Counted from the first letter of the stretch, positions 1 to 14,428 are shown. The stretch is 64,000 nucleotides of DNA from Todiramphus chloris collaris (GCA_025345505.1 JANVCC010000018.1:11848231-11912230); one strand, 5' to 3'. Program-made: numbers and translations. The notes: generated by a model not told the origin, from the letters alone.

Positions 1-3000
1 AAATGTATATAAATTGAATGTGTATAAATATAGATGTTTTCGAGTGGACTTTCCTATCCCCTCTGCTTTCTGTGTAGGATGCACATGCCACTTTTTCTAT
101 GTCTATCTGTTCATGTGCAATAACTCAGTCATTGACTATGCAGTAGAGAATTTTTTTTCAGCAAGGACTTTTAATGTTATTGTCATAGGATGAAAGAGAA
201 TCACAATTAAAATATACCTAATTTAAAAACTGCTTTAACCTGAAACTTATTTGGTTTGTATTTGATTACTGAAGATTGTATTTTAATATTGAAGATTAAT
301 CCAAACACATTATATTTTTCTCCACTGATATATTTTAAGAAGAGATTATTACTTTACTGGTAACCTACCTGAGTTGTCCTTACCCTGGAATGAAAACATT
401 ATGATAACATTTATATCAACCACAGATTTTATATTTTTTCTTACCAGTCAAGAAATCTAAAGTATCTTTGTAAACCAGGAAAGTCCCTTTAGAATTTGTT
501 TTGTTTGGGGTTTTTTGTCTTTTTGTTTTGTTTTGGTTTTGTATGGTTGGTTGTTTTGTTGTTGTTGTTTCTGTTTTGTTTTAATCCAGAAATGTGTCCA
601 TTTCTTTTTACTAAATGTTTCGGAAGTGACGTGAACTAGAACAGATTATCTGAAGGTCATGCCACTAAAAAATATGGGTCAATTAGTGAGGTATAGCTAA
701 AACCATTTTTAAGGACATTTAAGAGTTCCCGATTCATTTACCTGCCAACACATCAGCTACCCCACTAAGTACTCAAACACTGTAAAGAAATATGCTTTGA
801 ATGTGGAGCTACCTGGAGTAAGTAGCTAAGGTTCCGAGATAAAACATATATTTCCAAGGATTTATTAACATGATTTTTTTTGCATGAGTAAGGAATGAAA
901 ATATTAAATATTAACTGTCTGATCTTAATCAAGTGTATCTGCAACCTAGGATTTCTACAATCATACTTTTTAAAAAATTTTATTTTTCACATGCTATTTA
1001 TCTTCTTATGTCCAAACAGTATCACATTCAAGTAAAGGATTTTTGTAACTATTGTCAGATCTCCCTGTGAGAATCATACTCTTCTTTAGTGAAGGAAACC
1101 TCCATTTTATGGGTATGTGTTTAAACAATACCCATTTTTATGTTTGTGAGAAAAGTACAGTGTTTTAAAGAGTAGAAATGTTGATCAGAGTTGTGGTTTT
1201 GATAAGATCTGGACTCAGTATCTGAACTATCAAAAAGTGTTCTTAGAATGAGGGTAGGTGACTCATCTTCGCAGCCTGCAAGTGGAGGTACTGAGTCAGC
1301 TGTTGGCTGGGAGTACTGTTGTTGACCAGAAAGAGCCAGACATCATTTGTCCCTTTGATGCCAAATCCAATGCATTTAGACACAGTCTGAGTGAGACCTC
1401 ACAGACAATGGAGGAGCTTCAGTGACAAACTGACATTTCGACCCGTGCACAATAAACAGAATTGACCATGAAAATATCAGAGAGAGAGGAGTGTAGATAA
1501 GGGAGTGCAAGGAAATGACAGGAGGTGGATGTTATTCCCCTTGCTCAAAGTGTTGTGGAGGAGTCACAACTCATATGGAGGAGTGAGCTTGGGCAGCAAG
1601 GGTGTCATCTTGTGCAATGATGATGCATTTGTGGTTTATGTATAAATAGGACAGTACCCATATGACCCAGGACCTCACTTTGGATACTGATCCCTCTTGT
1701 GAACCGAGAAAAGGCATGTCTTTGTCTTTGGGGACAAAGGCAAAGGTGACACAAGAAACTGTATCAGTTCACAGAAAACACTGAGACATGTTTGTTTCCA
1801 GAGAGGTTTTCAAAACCTGCCTATCAGAGAGGAATACTAAGAGCCACACATAGTTTTTTGTCTTTACAGGGCACAGCTGATTTCCTCTGGCTGCTTTTAT
1901 GCTGCATTCCATAATCTTTGAACTTGCTGTGCCTCCTGTCATCCATCTTCACCACAAGTTGTTTCTTGTTGTCTTCAGTGCTGAGTACTGAGCTAGTAAC
2001 TAGTGCCTTCCAGCCTGTAAGTGAAGCTCCTAGTAGCTGTTACAATATAGATAAACACATCAAATGTGTTAACTAGCTTCCCATCACATAGCATTTACCT
2101 ACTAAAAAGAAATAAATATGAAAGATCTTAATTAAGAAAGTTGAAACTTTGTTATGTAATGTTTAATTGATAATTTTCATCTAAAAATTTACATTTCATG
2201 CCTCTGTTCACAGCTTCATCCAGAAGCAGGTTAACATCTCTCAGTGAAGGAAAGGAAGACGTGCAATATAAGTAAGATTAAAAAGTTTCATTCAACTGGT
2301 CTGGTTTTATTTCTGTGTGGACCAACAACTTTTTCTTCTCCTATCTCATACAGCAGCAGTATTACTGAAAGCATTGATGAATCAACACTTGGGTGGCATA
2401 TTCAGTAGCTGTTGACAGGTAGTGGGAAATATAACACACCATAGCTCAACAGGTGCAGAAAAGATATGACTGAAAGACAAAAAAATAATCAGAATCTTGG
2501 TATTACCTCTGTATCTTGCACACCCTGTCTAACTTTTCTGTTAGTAACAATCGTTATACACAGAATGAAATAGCAGAAGGTGATTGTCTGATTTATATAC
2601 TCTCCCTTCTGCACAATTGCATGGCATCTGGGGCTTCTAGGAATGAATATTTTGATCAATGGACCACTCAACTTCGCTCAGGTTTCTTGTGTTAATCTGT
2701 AGAACAAAAACATACCCAATACCAAAAAACACATATGGAAAAATGTATATATGCCCTATATATATGCCCAGTTACTCCAAAACTAGAAATAAAACTATAT
2801 ATAAGAATAAATAAATACATGCACTAAGAAAAGCTAAAAATGTCCGCATACACACAAAAAAAATTCCTTTTATTAATGATACTCAGTTCCTGATATTATG
2901 GGCTTGGCTCCTCTACTTTCAAAATCTGATGACTGAATTTTTCATTCATCTTGAGATAAGGCCTCATGTCATATGAAACACAATTGAAGACTATATAAAG

Positions 3001-3402
3001 TAAGAAAAAGTAATAATAAAAATTAAGTGGCATTCAGCTTCCCAAAAGAAGTGGAGAGCCTGTGTGACTGCATGATCATAAAATGTGTCCATTACCTTCA
3101 TATTGTGACAAAAAATATTCACCTCCCTTATGGACAAGAATTGTATATTTTATATATGTAGTTTTTAGAACCAATATAACAAATAGCTGTATTTACAAAC
3201 CCTAAGTAAGAAATGTTTATTCTAGGCTAAGTTCAAAAGAAATACCAGCTTCAGGCAAGAACAAACAATTTGTTTTGGAAGCAGTGACCCTGACTTGCCT
3301 GAACATTTTTATATCTCTTTCCTGGGGATCAAACAAGTGAATGACCCAGCAAGTTAGAACAGAAACATGGCTATGTACTAAGGGCTAAAATAGCCTTGAG
3401 AG
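1..3402. other. Unique AT-rich noncoding sequence
   Basis: No repeat family, exon or RNA gene is recognised. The stretch is AT-rich, with one G/T-rich low-complexity tract (listed separately). The part from about 1240 to 2050 is visibly richer in G and C and less simple in composition than its flanks, but all frames there are interrupted by stops and I recognise no protein or repeat in it. Confidence 0.6.
497..582. repeat. G/T-rich low-complexity tract
   Basis: About 85 bases made almost only of T and G, built from irregular TTTTG, TTGG and GTT units. Similar tracts occur at 31309-31378 and 44117-44225, and on the complementary strand (A/C-rich) at 43187-43371 and 52808-52853. It is simple sequence with no coding content. 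Confidence 0.8.
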
Positions 3403-3608
3403 AAAATCACAGAATCACAGAATTACTGCTGCTGGAAAAGACCTCTGAGATCATCAAGTCCAGCCTATGACCCAACACAACCACATCAGCTAGACCATGG
3501 CACTAAGTGCCACATCCATCCTTTCTTTAAATACATCCAGGGACGGTGACTCCACCACCTCCCTGGGCAGTCCATTCCAATGTCTGACACCATTTTCTGA
3601 AAGAACAA
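3403..3608 (-). mobile_element. CR1 LINE 3' fragment
   Basis: This is a short 3' end of a CR1 retrotransposon in reverse orientation. On the plus strand it starts with the complement of the octamer tail (AATCACAGAATCACAGAAT), followed by text typical of the CR1 3' end: a GACCTCTGAGATCATCAAG stretch, then CCACCACCTCCCTGGGCAG, which encodes the last conserved residues of ORF2 (LPREVVE region) on the minus strand. It is strongly 5' truncated, so it carries only the end of the ORF2 C-terminus and the 3' UTR. The 3' tail uses ATTCTGTG rather than ATTCTATG, so it probably belongs to a different CR1 subfamily from the 31.8-, 49.5- and 51.1-kb copies. The right boundary is approximate. Confidence 0.9.
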
Positions 3609-6600
3609 GATAATAGATAATAGAATAACTGTGTTCTGTTTAATATTGATGGCAATATGCTCCTAGATGTCACTCAGATGCTTTGCAAATATTATCTTAA
3701 GGTCCTGAGTCATTCATCATGATCCTGTCATTTTTTTAGGGGAAATAAAATGCTTCCGTGTGCTAAGGACAACCATGAGGACACTTCCCCCCCCCCCCCA
3801 TTCTTCAGGTTTGCACTGACTTTTAGCAGTGTATTCATGTTTTCCTTGATGCGTCTAGGTTATACTCTTTGTGACTCCTATCAATCCATTGAAGAATTCC
3901 CAGATTTGGTTTCACCATCTGTAAAATGCGGGAAATAATATCTATTTTTCTATGTAATTATTTTTATCTCTTGCATGAGGGATCAATAAGCCATTATTTA
4001 ATAGTAGCTGATTGCTATTTACTTAAATTTTTGAAATCACAAGGTGGCTAGGCACCTGGAACTGAAGCAGATTTTTCTTGAGCATTCATTCTGCATACAG
4101 CTTTTTTGTAGCAGCTCAAGCGGCATGAAGCCATTTCTCAGGCTCAATGCTGTCTCTCAGGCATTCTAAATCCTTTTTACTAGTGTAGAAATCTCAATCA
4201 AATAAAAAAAAGGAAATTAATCAGGCCAAGACCTCTCAAATTTTTCAGTGCTGTTTATTGTGAGTTCTCCACTGTACTGTATCTTGTAAAAAACCTGTAG
4301 AAACTGCAGAAATTTTCTTGCACCAGAAATGGGATGTCAACATATAACACAGATGTGGCAAGAACAGGTCTTTCTTGGATGACTTGACCCTTGCATAACA
4401 TTACTTCTGATGTACAATTTGTCCATTCCCGGTTTCTGGATTATTTGCTGACAACCTGCCCTGTTCCCAAAACAATAGACTTTATTTAGAATTTATGACT
4501 GTGACAGATTTCCAATGTGCACGATAATCATGGCTCATCTCTTCTTCTCTCCTCCTGCAAATTTTTTGGAGAGGGAATACACTAATTTGGTTCTGTTGAT
4601 TTATGTGCTACTTTGTTCTTTATCTGTTTGCACCTCACCAGTAAAATAACATCGTGCTATCATTTCCAGGGTTCACAGGACCCTGTCAACACTTAACAGT
4701 CAAAGGTCAACCAACTTCACAACTCATGGTTAAATAGGTTGAAAAATCTCACCCAGTATTAACCTCCAATACATCAAATAAAGAAAAATGGTACTGGCAT
4801 TACTAATAAAATAAACATTACCATACAACAGGCTATTTTTGCTGTAGTGCACTGGCAATACAGTTCTTGAGATGTGACTGTCCTTGAGATGGCCAGTTCT
4901 AGGAATGGACAATGAAACTGTATTACTGATTGCCGCTGATTTATGCTTTGCTTTGTTCTTTATCTGTGTATAAGTATCGCGGAGAGCCATCCACATGTTG
5001 CTATCTTTCTTTCATCTTCTGAGCTGTCTGAGACCAGTTCATCTTTTTCTGACACTATCTCTCTGCCCCGTAAGCCCTTCAGTGTGTTTCCTACGCTCAT
5101 TTGCAAATTCACAGAATCCTGGCAATGCTTCACAGCCAAGCAGCAACAAACTTGCCTGAAAAAGTATAAATAAATCCACCTGATTTCACTTAGCAAATAT
5201 TTTTATTTTTGTATAATAGACCTACAAAGAGGTGGCAAATACTTGGCTACATTGAAGACAATAACTTCATCAGGCATTTTATTTTCAGATATTTGTGCCC
5301 TTTCTATTCCAAGGTTTCATGGCTCCTCCAACAGATGTTTTTATGCTGAAAAAGTTATTTCAAATATAAAATAATATTTGTGAAAGTGTAGCTACCATGT
5401 TATCCAGAGCATCTTTTCCTCTCATTCTGATCACTAAATACATTTTGAAGTTTAACTAGAAAATACATTTTGGTTTTTAGTTTTTATTCCTGCCTTTCCC
5501 ATCATCTGTCTGTTAAACTGAAAAAAGTGGGGAAGGGAGAGACAATAAGAAAAAAGTAGGAAACAAAAAAAAACATTACTCCATATTTGACTAAATAATG
5601 AGGTGTTTTTAAATTACCAGTATGTTAAAAAAATAGTGTCAGAAAACAGATCACAAAGAAAAAAAAAAAAAGAGACATTTCCAGGAAAAGTACACTTTGA
5701 TACAAACATTTAAAACAGTTCAGGTCAGAATATCCAGGCTCCATTCAATTGTCCTAAGAAATAATTTTAATATCTACTATTGATCAAGGCTCATCTATCC
5801 CACATGTAGACAGTTTTAACTAGAAGCCTAGACAACTGGTCTCAGGCTGTTGCTGAATAACACAGGGAGGAAAAGGATCAATGGGATAAACAGAAGCCAA
5901 CCAGCTGACAGCTGGCTGGAAGCTTTGAAGTGTTCTCTGAAATCAATAGTCTTTGGATAACTGACAGCACAAGAACTCAGTGGATAACTGTGTGGTTTTA
6001 GCGCTACTGGTAGATGAAGGCTTTCCATGTAGACATCGTCTGACGATATTCCAGAGGATAGGTCACTAGTCCGTGATAATTCACCATGAACAGGCTAGTA
6101 GTTTTCATAAAGGAAAGAAATATCTGAAGAGCTTTCCAACACTAAAATTTCTTGACAATCCAAGATTAAATGTGGAAAAGCAAGCAGCTTTAGGTATTCT
6201 TTCTTACAGGTCTCTCCACTGCTTAAAAATGACAGAATTAAAATCCTACTCAATTAACTCACAACTATAAAATCATACTTGATCCTTTAAAACGTGTTCA
6301 TTTCCAGAATAGGGTACTTGGTACTGAATGACTTATTTCTTCTGTTCTTCATTTTAACACACCAGACTACAATGACCTGTCTTGTAACTTCTGTTTTGAT
6401 TGTGCTGCCAGTGTTTCCCCGCACTCTCCCATTTGTATGCTTACCAACATGCGAACAACAATATTTGAATTCTAAGGCTCTGGAATATTAAGGATAGGCA
6501 AAAATTTAGTTAATTTGTCTCTTCAGATTTGCATACATGGGTTGAGAAGGCCAATAAGCCATTAAGTCATTCTTTAAAACTCCCACAGTGTGGGAAATTC

Positions 6601-9600
6601 ATCGGTGACAAACATCAGCGTGATATTTGAGACACATTCAGACTCTGTTATGAAACTCCCATTCCTCTAAGGAGTATTTGAGACTTCTTAGCATTGCTAA
6701 TGCTTCATAGCCTTCATTATCTGCCCAGTCATTCCCTCTGTCTGTTCCTGCTGTCCCTTCTTACATAAAATTAACTACAAATATTACAAAATAAAGGCAG
6801 TGCCAGTCAAACTGGCACAGCACAGTTTATCTGTAAGAGACAGTGGTAGGTATTATAATAATTCAGTCTGTGATGCCCTTCACTTTTCATTGCATTTATA
6901 CACTTATACTTGCATGACATTTTCAATGAATCAACAGGGTTATTTTGCCAGTATAACTATGGGATAGCTATGTACATATAAGGACTTCTGGGCACCTAAT
7001 TCAGCACTGTGAATTCCTACACAGAGTTAGACCAAAGATTTGACACTCCTGTCTTTGGCTTGATTTCAACAGCAAATGTTAAGCAGATACTTGAGCAGTG
7101 TCATTAGAATTTCATATAGACATAGGTAATACTTGAGTTGCCTGTGCTCACTCCTCCTTTCCACATGAATGATCAACCTAGGTTTTAATTTTAACATTCA
7201 TTATCTGTCCTAGACCTATAAATCTTGTCTTTATTGAAACCTATTTCCTCTGTCCAACAGGTCAAGATTTCAACTGGGGAATTTTGCACTGGTACAGCTA
7301 TGATTCTGGTCATTATTTGTTGCAGTCAATAAATATATACAATATAGATGAGACCTAAACAAAAGGTTTAGGTCAAAAATGGGGAGACAGGACCAAAAGC
7401 AGACATGGAATATATTACATCGGAGACTCTGAGAACAGGTAAAATCTACACATTATTGTAGCAAAACCACTTTCCACAGCCTAAATCTACTGACCAAGGA
7501 ACAAAGCTGTTCTGTGTGCTTTACATAGCTCGCCATGTAGGATGAAGATTCAGTAGTTACACTGATAGCTTGCAAACAATGTGTATAGCAGATATGTTTG
7601 TGTAACAGGACCATTAAACAATTCTCAGCTTTGAATGAATTAACATGAATGAATCTGTTCATAAGCAAGATCGTAGCCTTTGGATATATTTTTTTTTTTC
7701 TGAAACTGACCTCCTCCCTCTGCCCTGTTTATGCAGCTATGCCATTATGCAACTATGTAATTAATTGGTAGCCATGCACACATATGGTGTGCTTTTTTAT
7801 GTGCCTGGTTCTCTGTAAAAAGTGAGGTATTTTGAACACTGTCAAAAATAATAATTAAAAAATAATGTGAATTTTCCATAAAGTGGGAGGCAGAATTATG
7901 AAACACAACATTCTGTATCAAGACAGGCCTGTAGTGCTCGTCACAAAGGCCCCTCAGGTGCCTTTTGAACTGTACCCTTAACCTATCAGAGGCTCTGAAT
8001 TTGAGAATAACCCAAGGTATGAAGTCAGATGTGATTCAGGGTCCCATGCAATGCAGCTTAGAGCCCAGCTAAATGTTTATGTTTGCATGTGCATTTTCTG
8101 TTTTCTATTTCTACAAAGTGAGCACTAGCAAACAACAATTTAAAAAGAAAATCCAGTTTTTCAGGACAGTAAAATCAAATCACATGCATCATTAAAAAGC
8201 AGACAGTTGCTGTTCCAGAAAGATGTTGGTCTATTTCTGGATATTTTATCTTTATTGCTTGCAATAAATCCAAAAAGCAACTCCCACTTATTGCGAGCAT
8301 CTCTGAGAAATACTTCTATGACCTTTTGGCTCATCCTATTTTTATGATTTTCAGCATCCTAATGCTAGTGATAGTCACACACTTTTTTTTTTATTGATAT
8401 ACAATGTTAAGCTCCAGATTACTTCTGGACAGATGCACAGATAATATAATTCTAGATCTCCAGAGCAGAAAAAGATGTTAGACAAATCTGAGTTATCCCA
8501 GCCTTATGCATGACAGTTAATATTTTTTTTTAAGACTGTTGATGACTTCCTGAGTTTTCAGAGAAGGGGAAGGTCCTGTGGAGCTATTACTCCTGAACTG
8601 TTGCTTATTGAGAAAAGACAATCTCGTATGGGGAAGTTGGTTGCAATAATAGTTAGGAACTTTACTGATGGGTAACATATATTCCTGGTAGTTCAGGGTT
8701 ACTTGAAAAGAGTTAGAAAAAGGTGCATTACACAAGTAAGATGGAAACAATCATGTCTAAGTAATTTATGAAGACTACTTCTGAGAAAATCTGTGGGAAA
8801 TGTTATGTAGTTGCACTAGGTGAAGCAGCTAGATCAATAAAACATTACTGAATGCTAGGTTCCCATGATAAGGAAATTATGGTGTACAGGCTCATGAAGA
8901 GCTCATTGTGCAGTGTAACCTGAATAATGTCAGAGGAAATTAAAATAAGTCTGGTTCATCAAAATTTGGTGATCAGCAAAGGTTGCAGACAAAGCTTTGA
9001 TGGAGTCATGAGTAAAGGTGAACATTAAGTCAGATACAATAAACTGAGTGTCTGTAAGGTGAGTTTGTGTCTCTTACAAGAACACCTAGAATCCGATGTT
9101 CAAGACTGCAATTAAAATAACCTTATTTACTTCTAGAGTGTCTTAGACCCATGTAAGAATTGAAAAATAATTAATATTACAAAGTTGTTTCATGATTTTA
9201 GGAAAATTATTTAGGACACATTTTCCAGACAGGAGAATGTACTTTTGTTATTAAGAAAACCCTTTCCATTTTTACTACCTGAAGGACTGCAGAGGATATC
9301 ATGAACTTTCCTTAAATGAAATCCTGTTTTGTGGCCTAGCAGGAAAACAGGAAAATTCTGCTACTTCCATGGAAGTAAAGGAGTATAAACGTGGCAAAAA
9401 TCACAACAGACAGCTCACTAAGGGAAGAAAATGAAAATGAAATAATACACTTCTATCTGTTCAGTTATAGAAAGCTAAGAAATCTTTTGGTAAATAATTT
9501 TACTGAAGAAGTGTAATACCAAATTTAATTACAATATATTAACTTCTGAGAAAAATCCCACCTGGAACCAGTACACCAGATATGCAACATATACAACACT

Positions 9601-10403
9601 GATCTTTTAAAAATACACTTATTTCAAAATCTACAGAATCGATCTTAAGCTCCAAATTGTTATATGAATAAAAAATCTAGAAAATCATTTACATTGTTAA
9701 AACTCCTGTTATGATTGAAAACAGAAATGCTACATGTGGTTTGAGTGTACAGTACCCATCTCAGCCATGAGCAGCTGAATAGACAGCTTCATCTGCTACA
9801 AACTCATTGTCAGCTTGTTGACGTCAGATCAGGAGTACTGTGGATCATTTTGCCAAAAGAAATGTCAGCTGTTTGCTGAAGCAAGGAAGTTGATAAAAAT
9901 TATTTTGGTGGCAATAACAGCAAGGCTGTAAGTGAGCATAGCTTCATGCATTTCTGCAAAACATGGCTTCGATCCACAATAGGACAATCAAGACTGAACT
10001 AGAGTATGATTTGACATGTACACAAGGACAAAACAGATGCCTAACAGCTTACATATGGTGCAAAATTCTTTAAAAAAAATCAGAAAGAGGATGTTTGCAA
10101 CTTTTCAGATTTAGAAAGCGAGTGTTTTAAATCAATTAGGAAAAAAAAAAGAATGCTTTTGGAATATTTTGTGATGGTGATTTAAATTTCAGCTTTTAAA
10201 GGAAGACAAGTGACATAGGCATTTATTAATTTCAGTGTCACCACCGAAGCTTTGAGAAGGAAGGAACTAAATCCCTGATAAATTCTCCGTAGTTTATTCT
10301 TATGTTTTCTCCCTTATAGTAAAAGATGCTTATACAATGTTATAGCTGCCACGTCTGAAAATGGCACATTTCAGTAATAAACTTATTTTTGGAAAATCTC
10401 TCA
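3609..10403. other. Unique AT-rich noncoding sequence
   Basis: Nothing beyond simple sequence is recognised: a run of 13 C at 3787-3799, A-rich runs near 5563 and 5660-5671, and T-rich runs near 7690 and 8523. All reading frames here are shorter than 90 codons, lack family resemblance and are spread over all frames, as expected by chance in AT-rich DNA. Confidence 0.6.
3787..3799. repeat. Poly-C run (13 C)
   Basis: Thirteen consecutive C residues in an otherwise AT-rich neighbourhood. Such runs are prone to length errors in sequencing, so the exact count should not be relied on. Confidence 0.9.
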
Positions 10404-11008
10404 GCATTAAGATGCAGATGGAAACATAGTGACCAAGGATGAGGAAAAGGCTGAGGTACTGAATGCCTTCTTTTCCTCAGTTTTTAATAGTAAGACCAGT
10501 TGTCCTCTGACTACCCAGCCCCCTGAGCTGCATGAATGAAGCCACCATAATCCAAAAGGAAATGGTCAGTGACCTTCTACACCACTTAGACACACAGAGG
10601 TCTTTCTGGACAGATAAGATCCACCCAAGGGTACAAAGGGATCTGGTAGAAGTGCTCACCCAGCTGCTACCCATCATTTATCAGCACTCCAGGATAACCA
10701 GGGAGGTTCCAGTTGACTGAAGATTAGCAAATGTGACACCCATCTACAACAAGGGCCGTAAGAAGGATAAGGGAAACTACAAACCTGTCTTTCTGACCTT
10801 GATGCTGGGAAAGGTAATGTAGCAGATCATCCTGAGTGCCATCACAAGGCACATACAGGACATCCAAGTGATCAGACACAGTCAGCATGGGTTTATGAAA
10901 GACAGGTCCTTCTTGACTAACCTGATCTCCTATGACAAGGTGAGCTGCTTAGTGGATGAGTGAAAGGCTGTGAATGTTGTTTACTTGGACTTGAGTAAAG
11001 CTTTTTTT
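10404..11008 (+). mobile_element. CR1 LINE ORF2 fragment, truncated at both ends
   Basis: This is an internal piece of CR1 ORF2 covering the linker after the endonuclease and the first part of the reverse transcriptase. Frames read DADGNIVTKDEEKAEVLNAF near 10414-10475, then EMVSDLLHHLDT at about 10560-10595, IHPRV at 10618-10632, REVPVD at 10702-10719, and later the equivalents of the QHGFMK motif (about 10890) and VYLDLSKAF (about 10981-11007). At least two frameshifts and several stops separate these pieces, for example a change of frame near 10535, a stop at 10718-10720 directly after EVPVD, and a stop at 10819-10821. The catalytic FADD box, thumb, C-terminus and 3' UTR are absent. LINEs normally lose their 5' end at insertion, so loss of the 3' end implies a later deletion or rearrangement near 11008. 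Confidence 0.9.
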
Positions 11009-14000
11009 TACTGGCATGCAAAAATGTTTTCTGAGCTCCACCATGTAATTTTACAGAGTCTGCATGAAGTACGTATGCTGACCCCAGATTTATTGCAGTG
11101 GTCACCATTCTCTTGTATGGTAACTATTGTAGTCCCCCATCTATGGGACCATCTTTCACACCTATACATTTCATTCAATGTGTACGTGTTTTGCATATCT
11201 AAGAGTAATTTTTTGCAAGTCCAACCAGATATCATTTGAGTCCTGTGAAGTGACAGCCTTCTTGTAAAAATGGCACTTCTGTTTGTGCAAGTATCTTTTC
11301 TCAGGAGATACTAATTTCAAAGCTGTGTCCCAAACTGGTGGTAGTAAGGTGATTGGTCATGCTGACTGTTGAAAACCACAGTGAAAAGACTATCAGATAG
11401 AAGAGAACTCATGTGAAGTTAAAATAAACTTGGAACAAAGTCACACATTGGGACTGAATACTCAAGAAGAGCAAGTCAGAAATTATAACAGTGTATGAAT
11501 AATGACTTTACTAACAGAAAACAGACTTGCAAGGCCTGATTTCAGTTTGGCATTATTGAGCCACTGTTGCTAGGAATAATCTCTTTTCCTAAACAATCTT
11601 TATACTTCACCAACTAACAAATTACTTACATGTCAACATTGAAAGCACTATTTCCTTAGAAGTAATGTGATTTGTACAGATACAGCTCACATATATTTTT
11701 GTTTAACTAAATCTCTGTGGCCTGAGGATTCCCAACATATGATTTACCTCTCTGCTGATCTTTGGTTTATTACAATGTAGAGTTGTCTAAAGTATAATTA
11801 ATGCAAAACAATCCTCGTAAACGTCCATTCTGGATATGTCAGGGTAGGCCAAGATTATATCTATTATTACAGCCATATGAGTGGCGTTTCCCAAGGCACA
11901 TATTACACAGAGACACATCCTAGCAAACTGCAGGGAAGAGTTAATTTACGACATATTTAGAAAATCATTTCAGTTGTTGAACATCAGAATACATTTGCTG
12001 GTTTACATATGGGGCTTGGGGCTTTATTTATCAGAAGTTAGAAGGTTTTTCATAAACATAGCTGGATGACCTTAATATGATACACTGTAGTTCCCTGAAT
12101 GTGTGAAACTCTGAATGAGCTGGAAAGAGGAACTGGGTAGGCAAGATAATACCTTTAGGTTAGATGCATATTCCACTTAAAATCAGTGATTCATTTTTTA
12201 AGTAACAGCTATTGATACTATGCATTATTTATCACTGATCCCTTTGAAACCATCTCTCTGGAGTATTATGCCATGTTAAATTATCTCCCTTTTTCAGAAT
12301 CATCTAATAAGACATTAGAGATATCTAGCTGGAAGCAAGAGCATGGAAAAGAGAATGACATATTTTATATGTGTTTTATGCAAATACCAAGGCTCATTCT
12401 CTTTTCATTGCTTATCAGAAGCGCAAAGACACCTAGCTTCCCTAATTTTGATAACAATTGAGCTCTTATGGAATATTTACCTTATAAATTCATGTTTCTA
12501 CAAATGCATGTGGGAAAAGTCCTCTTCCCTTCTGCAGTCAAGCCTTCTGTAATTTATATTATTATTCTCTTCAAGAAATTCTCATTTCATACTGCACAAG
12601 CCATGATAATAAAGGCAAGCCAGTGAAAAACCAGGGAGCACAACACTGGCCTTTTACTTTCAATGGAGGAGTAAAATCATCAGATCCATCACTCAGATAA
12701 TTTTCTGTGGTTTACTGATGTATTTGCCTGCTGTGTTTCTAGCTCACTTTTATTGACATTTGCTCAGCTATTAGGCTTCTCCACATCCTAAGTTCATTTG
12801 CATTTAATTATAAATAGATGTTCTTTATGTCCCTGAATGTTTTAATTTGAAGTCCATTGTTTAAATTAAGAGAATTTAAGATCAGCAATCATTGGAACCT
12901 TTAGTAATAAAGTGCTCTAGTCAAGTGAGAAATTTGATACATTTCTCAGTAAATACCTGGATCATTAATTATACTTATAGTTTAAAAAAACTTGTTGCTT
13001 GTTTCTAGTTTGAATCTGCTTCATCTTGCTTTTATTTGGGTCTTGTCAGGTTTTATCAGAATCTCCCAGTTCTGTAAAGTGTTCTTGGCCACCACTACCT
13101 CTAGCTGCTGTTTCCCTCTCTTTCAGTCATACAACACAGGTAACTACTAAATAAAGCTGATAGCTATAAGAATTACATGTGTCAGTGTGTGACCTACTAA
13201 TTGTAGATTTCTATACCTATGCATGAATTTGCATACACAAACACATGCGTGTATACATGTGGCCTCCAAGGCTAAAAATTCACTAGGTGGGGATATTATT
13301 AAAACAAGTACCTTAATGATTGCAATGTATGTGACCACATAAATATCACATTTTTTCATTATATAGAGATGGAATATGGTATATTCCAAGGAGTCTTTTG
13401 GTTTGTTTAGTGCTGACACTTGTCTATATGCATTGGTTTCACCCTGGTGGAGCTTTATCTGTTGTTTTGTTATTCTGGAGAGGCCATGAAGAAAGCTCAA
13501 TAACATAGAAAAAGTAGAACATATTGTCCTAAAATCTCCCTCATTATTAAAACTACAGAGAGAAGTATAGGAAATCGGAGACTCAAAACACAGCTGAAAG
13601 AACTGAGAGTTTAATTCAACCACCAGTGAATTGCACTCCCACACATGTACAGCCCCAGACAATAGGCTGATTCAAGACAATGAATGCACAAGAAAAAAGT
13701 CACTATTCTCCCTTTTCTCTCTGCAATGCTAATTCTTTTCCTCAAATTGAATGCCTGAAAAACAGATCCAGTGTTGAAATCCTTTCTTTCATAGTTGTTA
13801 AAATGGAATATACTGTGATATCACTTTGACTTCATCTTGACACTGAACATAAACTTTTTCTTAATAAGAATGTACATCATCAAAATTCATCTGCTGTATG
13901 AATTGGTGTTCTGAATGTATCACTATATCGAGATGAAACCTGCTGAGAGATGAGAAATACAAATTCTTGATGATACCACTGTCTTACATTAACCAATGTA

Positions 14001-14363
14001 TGAAAGACCTGTTATAAAGAATGTGTGTAACAAGATGCTAGCATTTTTTCATAAAAACATCATGAAGCCCTTTTATATACAAGATAAAGGAGTCAGTTAT
14101 TAGTCTATTATTTTTTAAATCTTATGTACATAATGATAGAGGAGAGACAGTGCTATGTTGTCAGCTATAAACAGAAACCAGGTTTGACATGCAGTCTGAT
14201 CTTTACCTAGCCTCTTTTGGTGTATGGCATCCTATGTAATAGACAATTTAAGCCGTAAGTTTTCTCTCAGTATACCTGCCAGATTGATACCTGTAGCTTT
14301 TTTCCTTGTTTCTGACTGGCTGGGATTAATTTATTCTTCCTTCAGCTAATTGAGAGTGTCCAA

Positions 14364-14428
14364 ACAAACCGTGGAGGTTCCTTCTTGAGGCAATGGAGAG
14401 AGATGAGAACCTCCGGAGGATGGTTTGT
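14364..14428. repeat. Interrupted inverted repeat (hairpin-capable)
   Basis: The left arm ACAAACC (14364-14370) plus GGAGGTTC (14373-14380) is matched by the right arm GAACCTCC (14407-14414) plus GGTTTGT (14422-14428). That gives 8 bp and 7 bp stems, separated by 2- and 7-nt bulges, around a 26-nt loop. It sits at the left edge of a compositionally complex block (about 14330-14700). Function unknown. Confidence 0.6.

Noticed and set aside
1238-2050. Possible decayed gene or processed pseudogene in a GC-richer stretch
   Set aside because: All frames are broken within 60 codons and no translated piece resembles a protein I know. There is no polyA tail at a plausible end.
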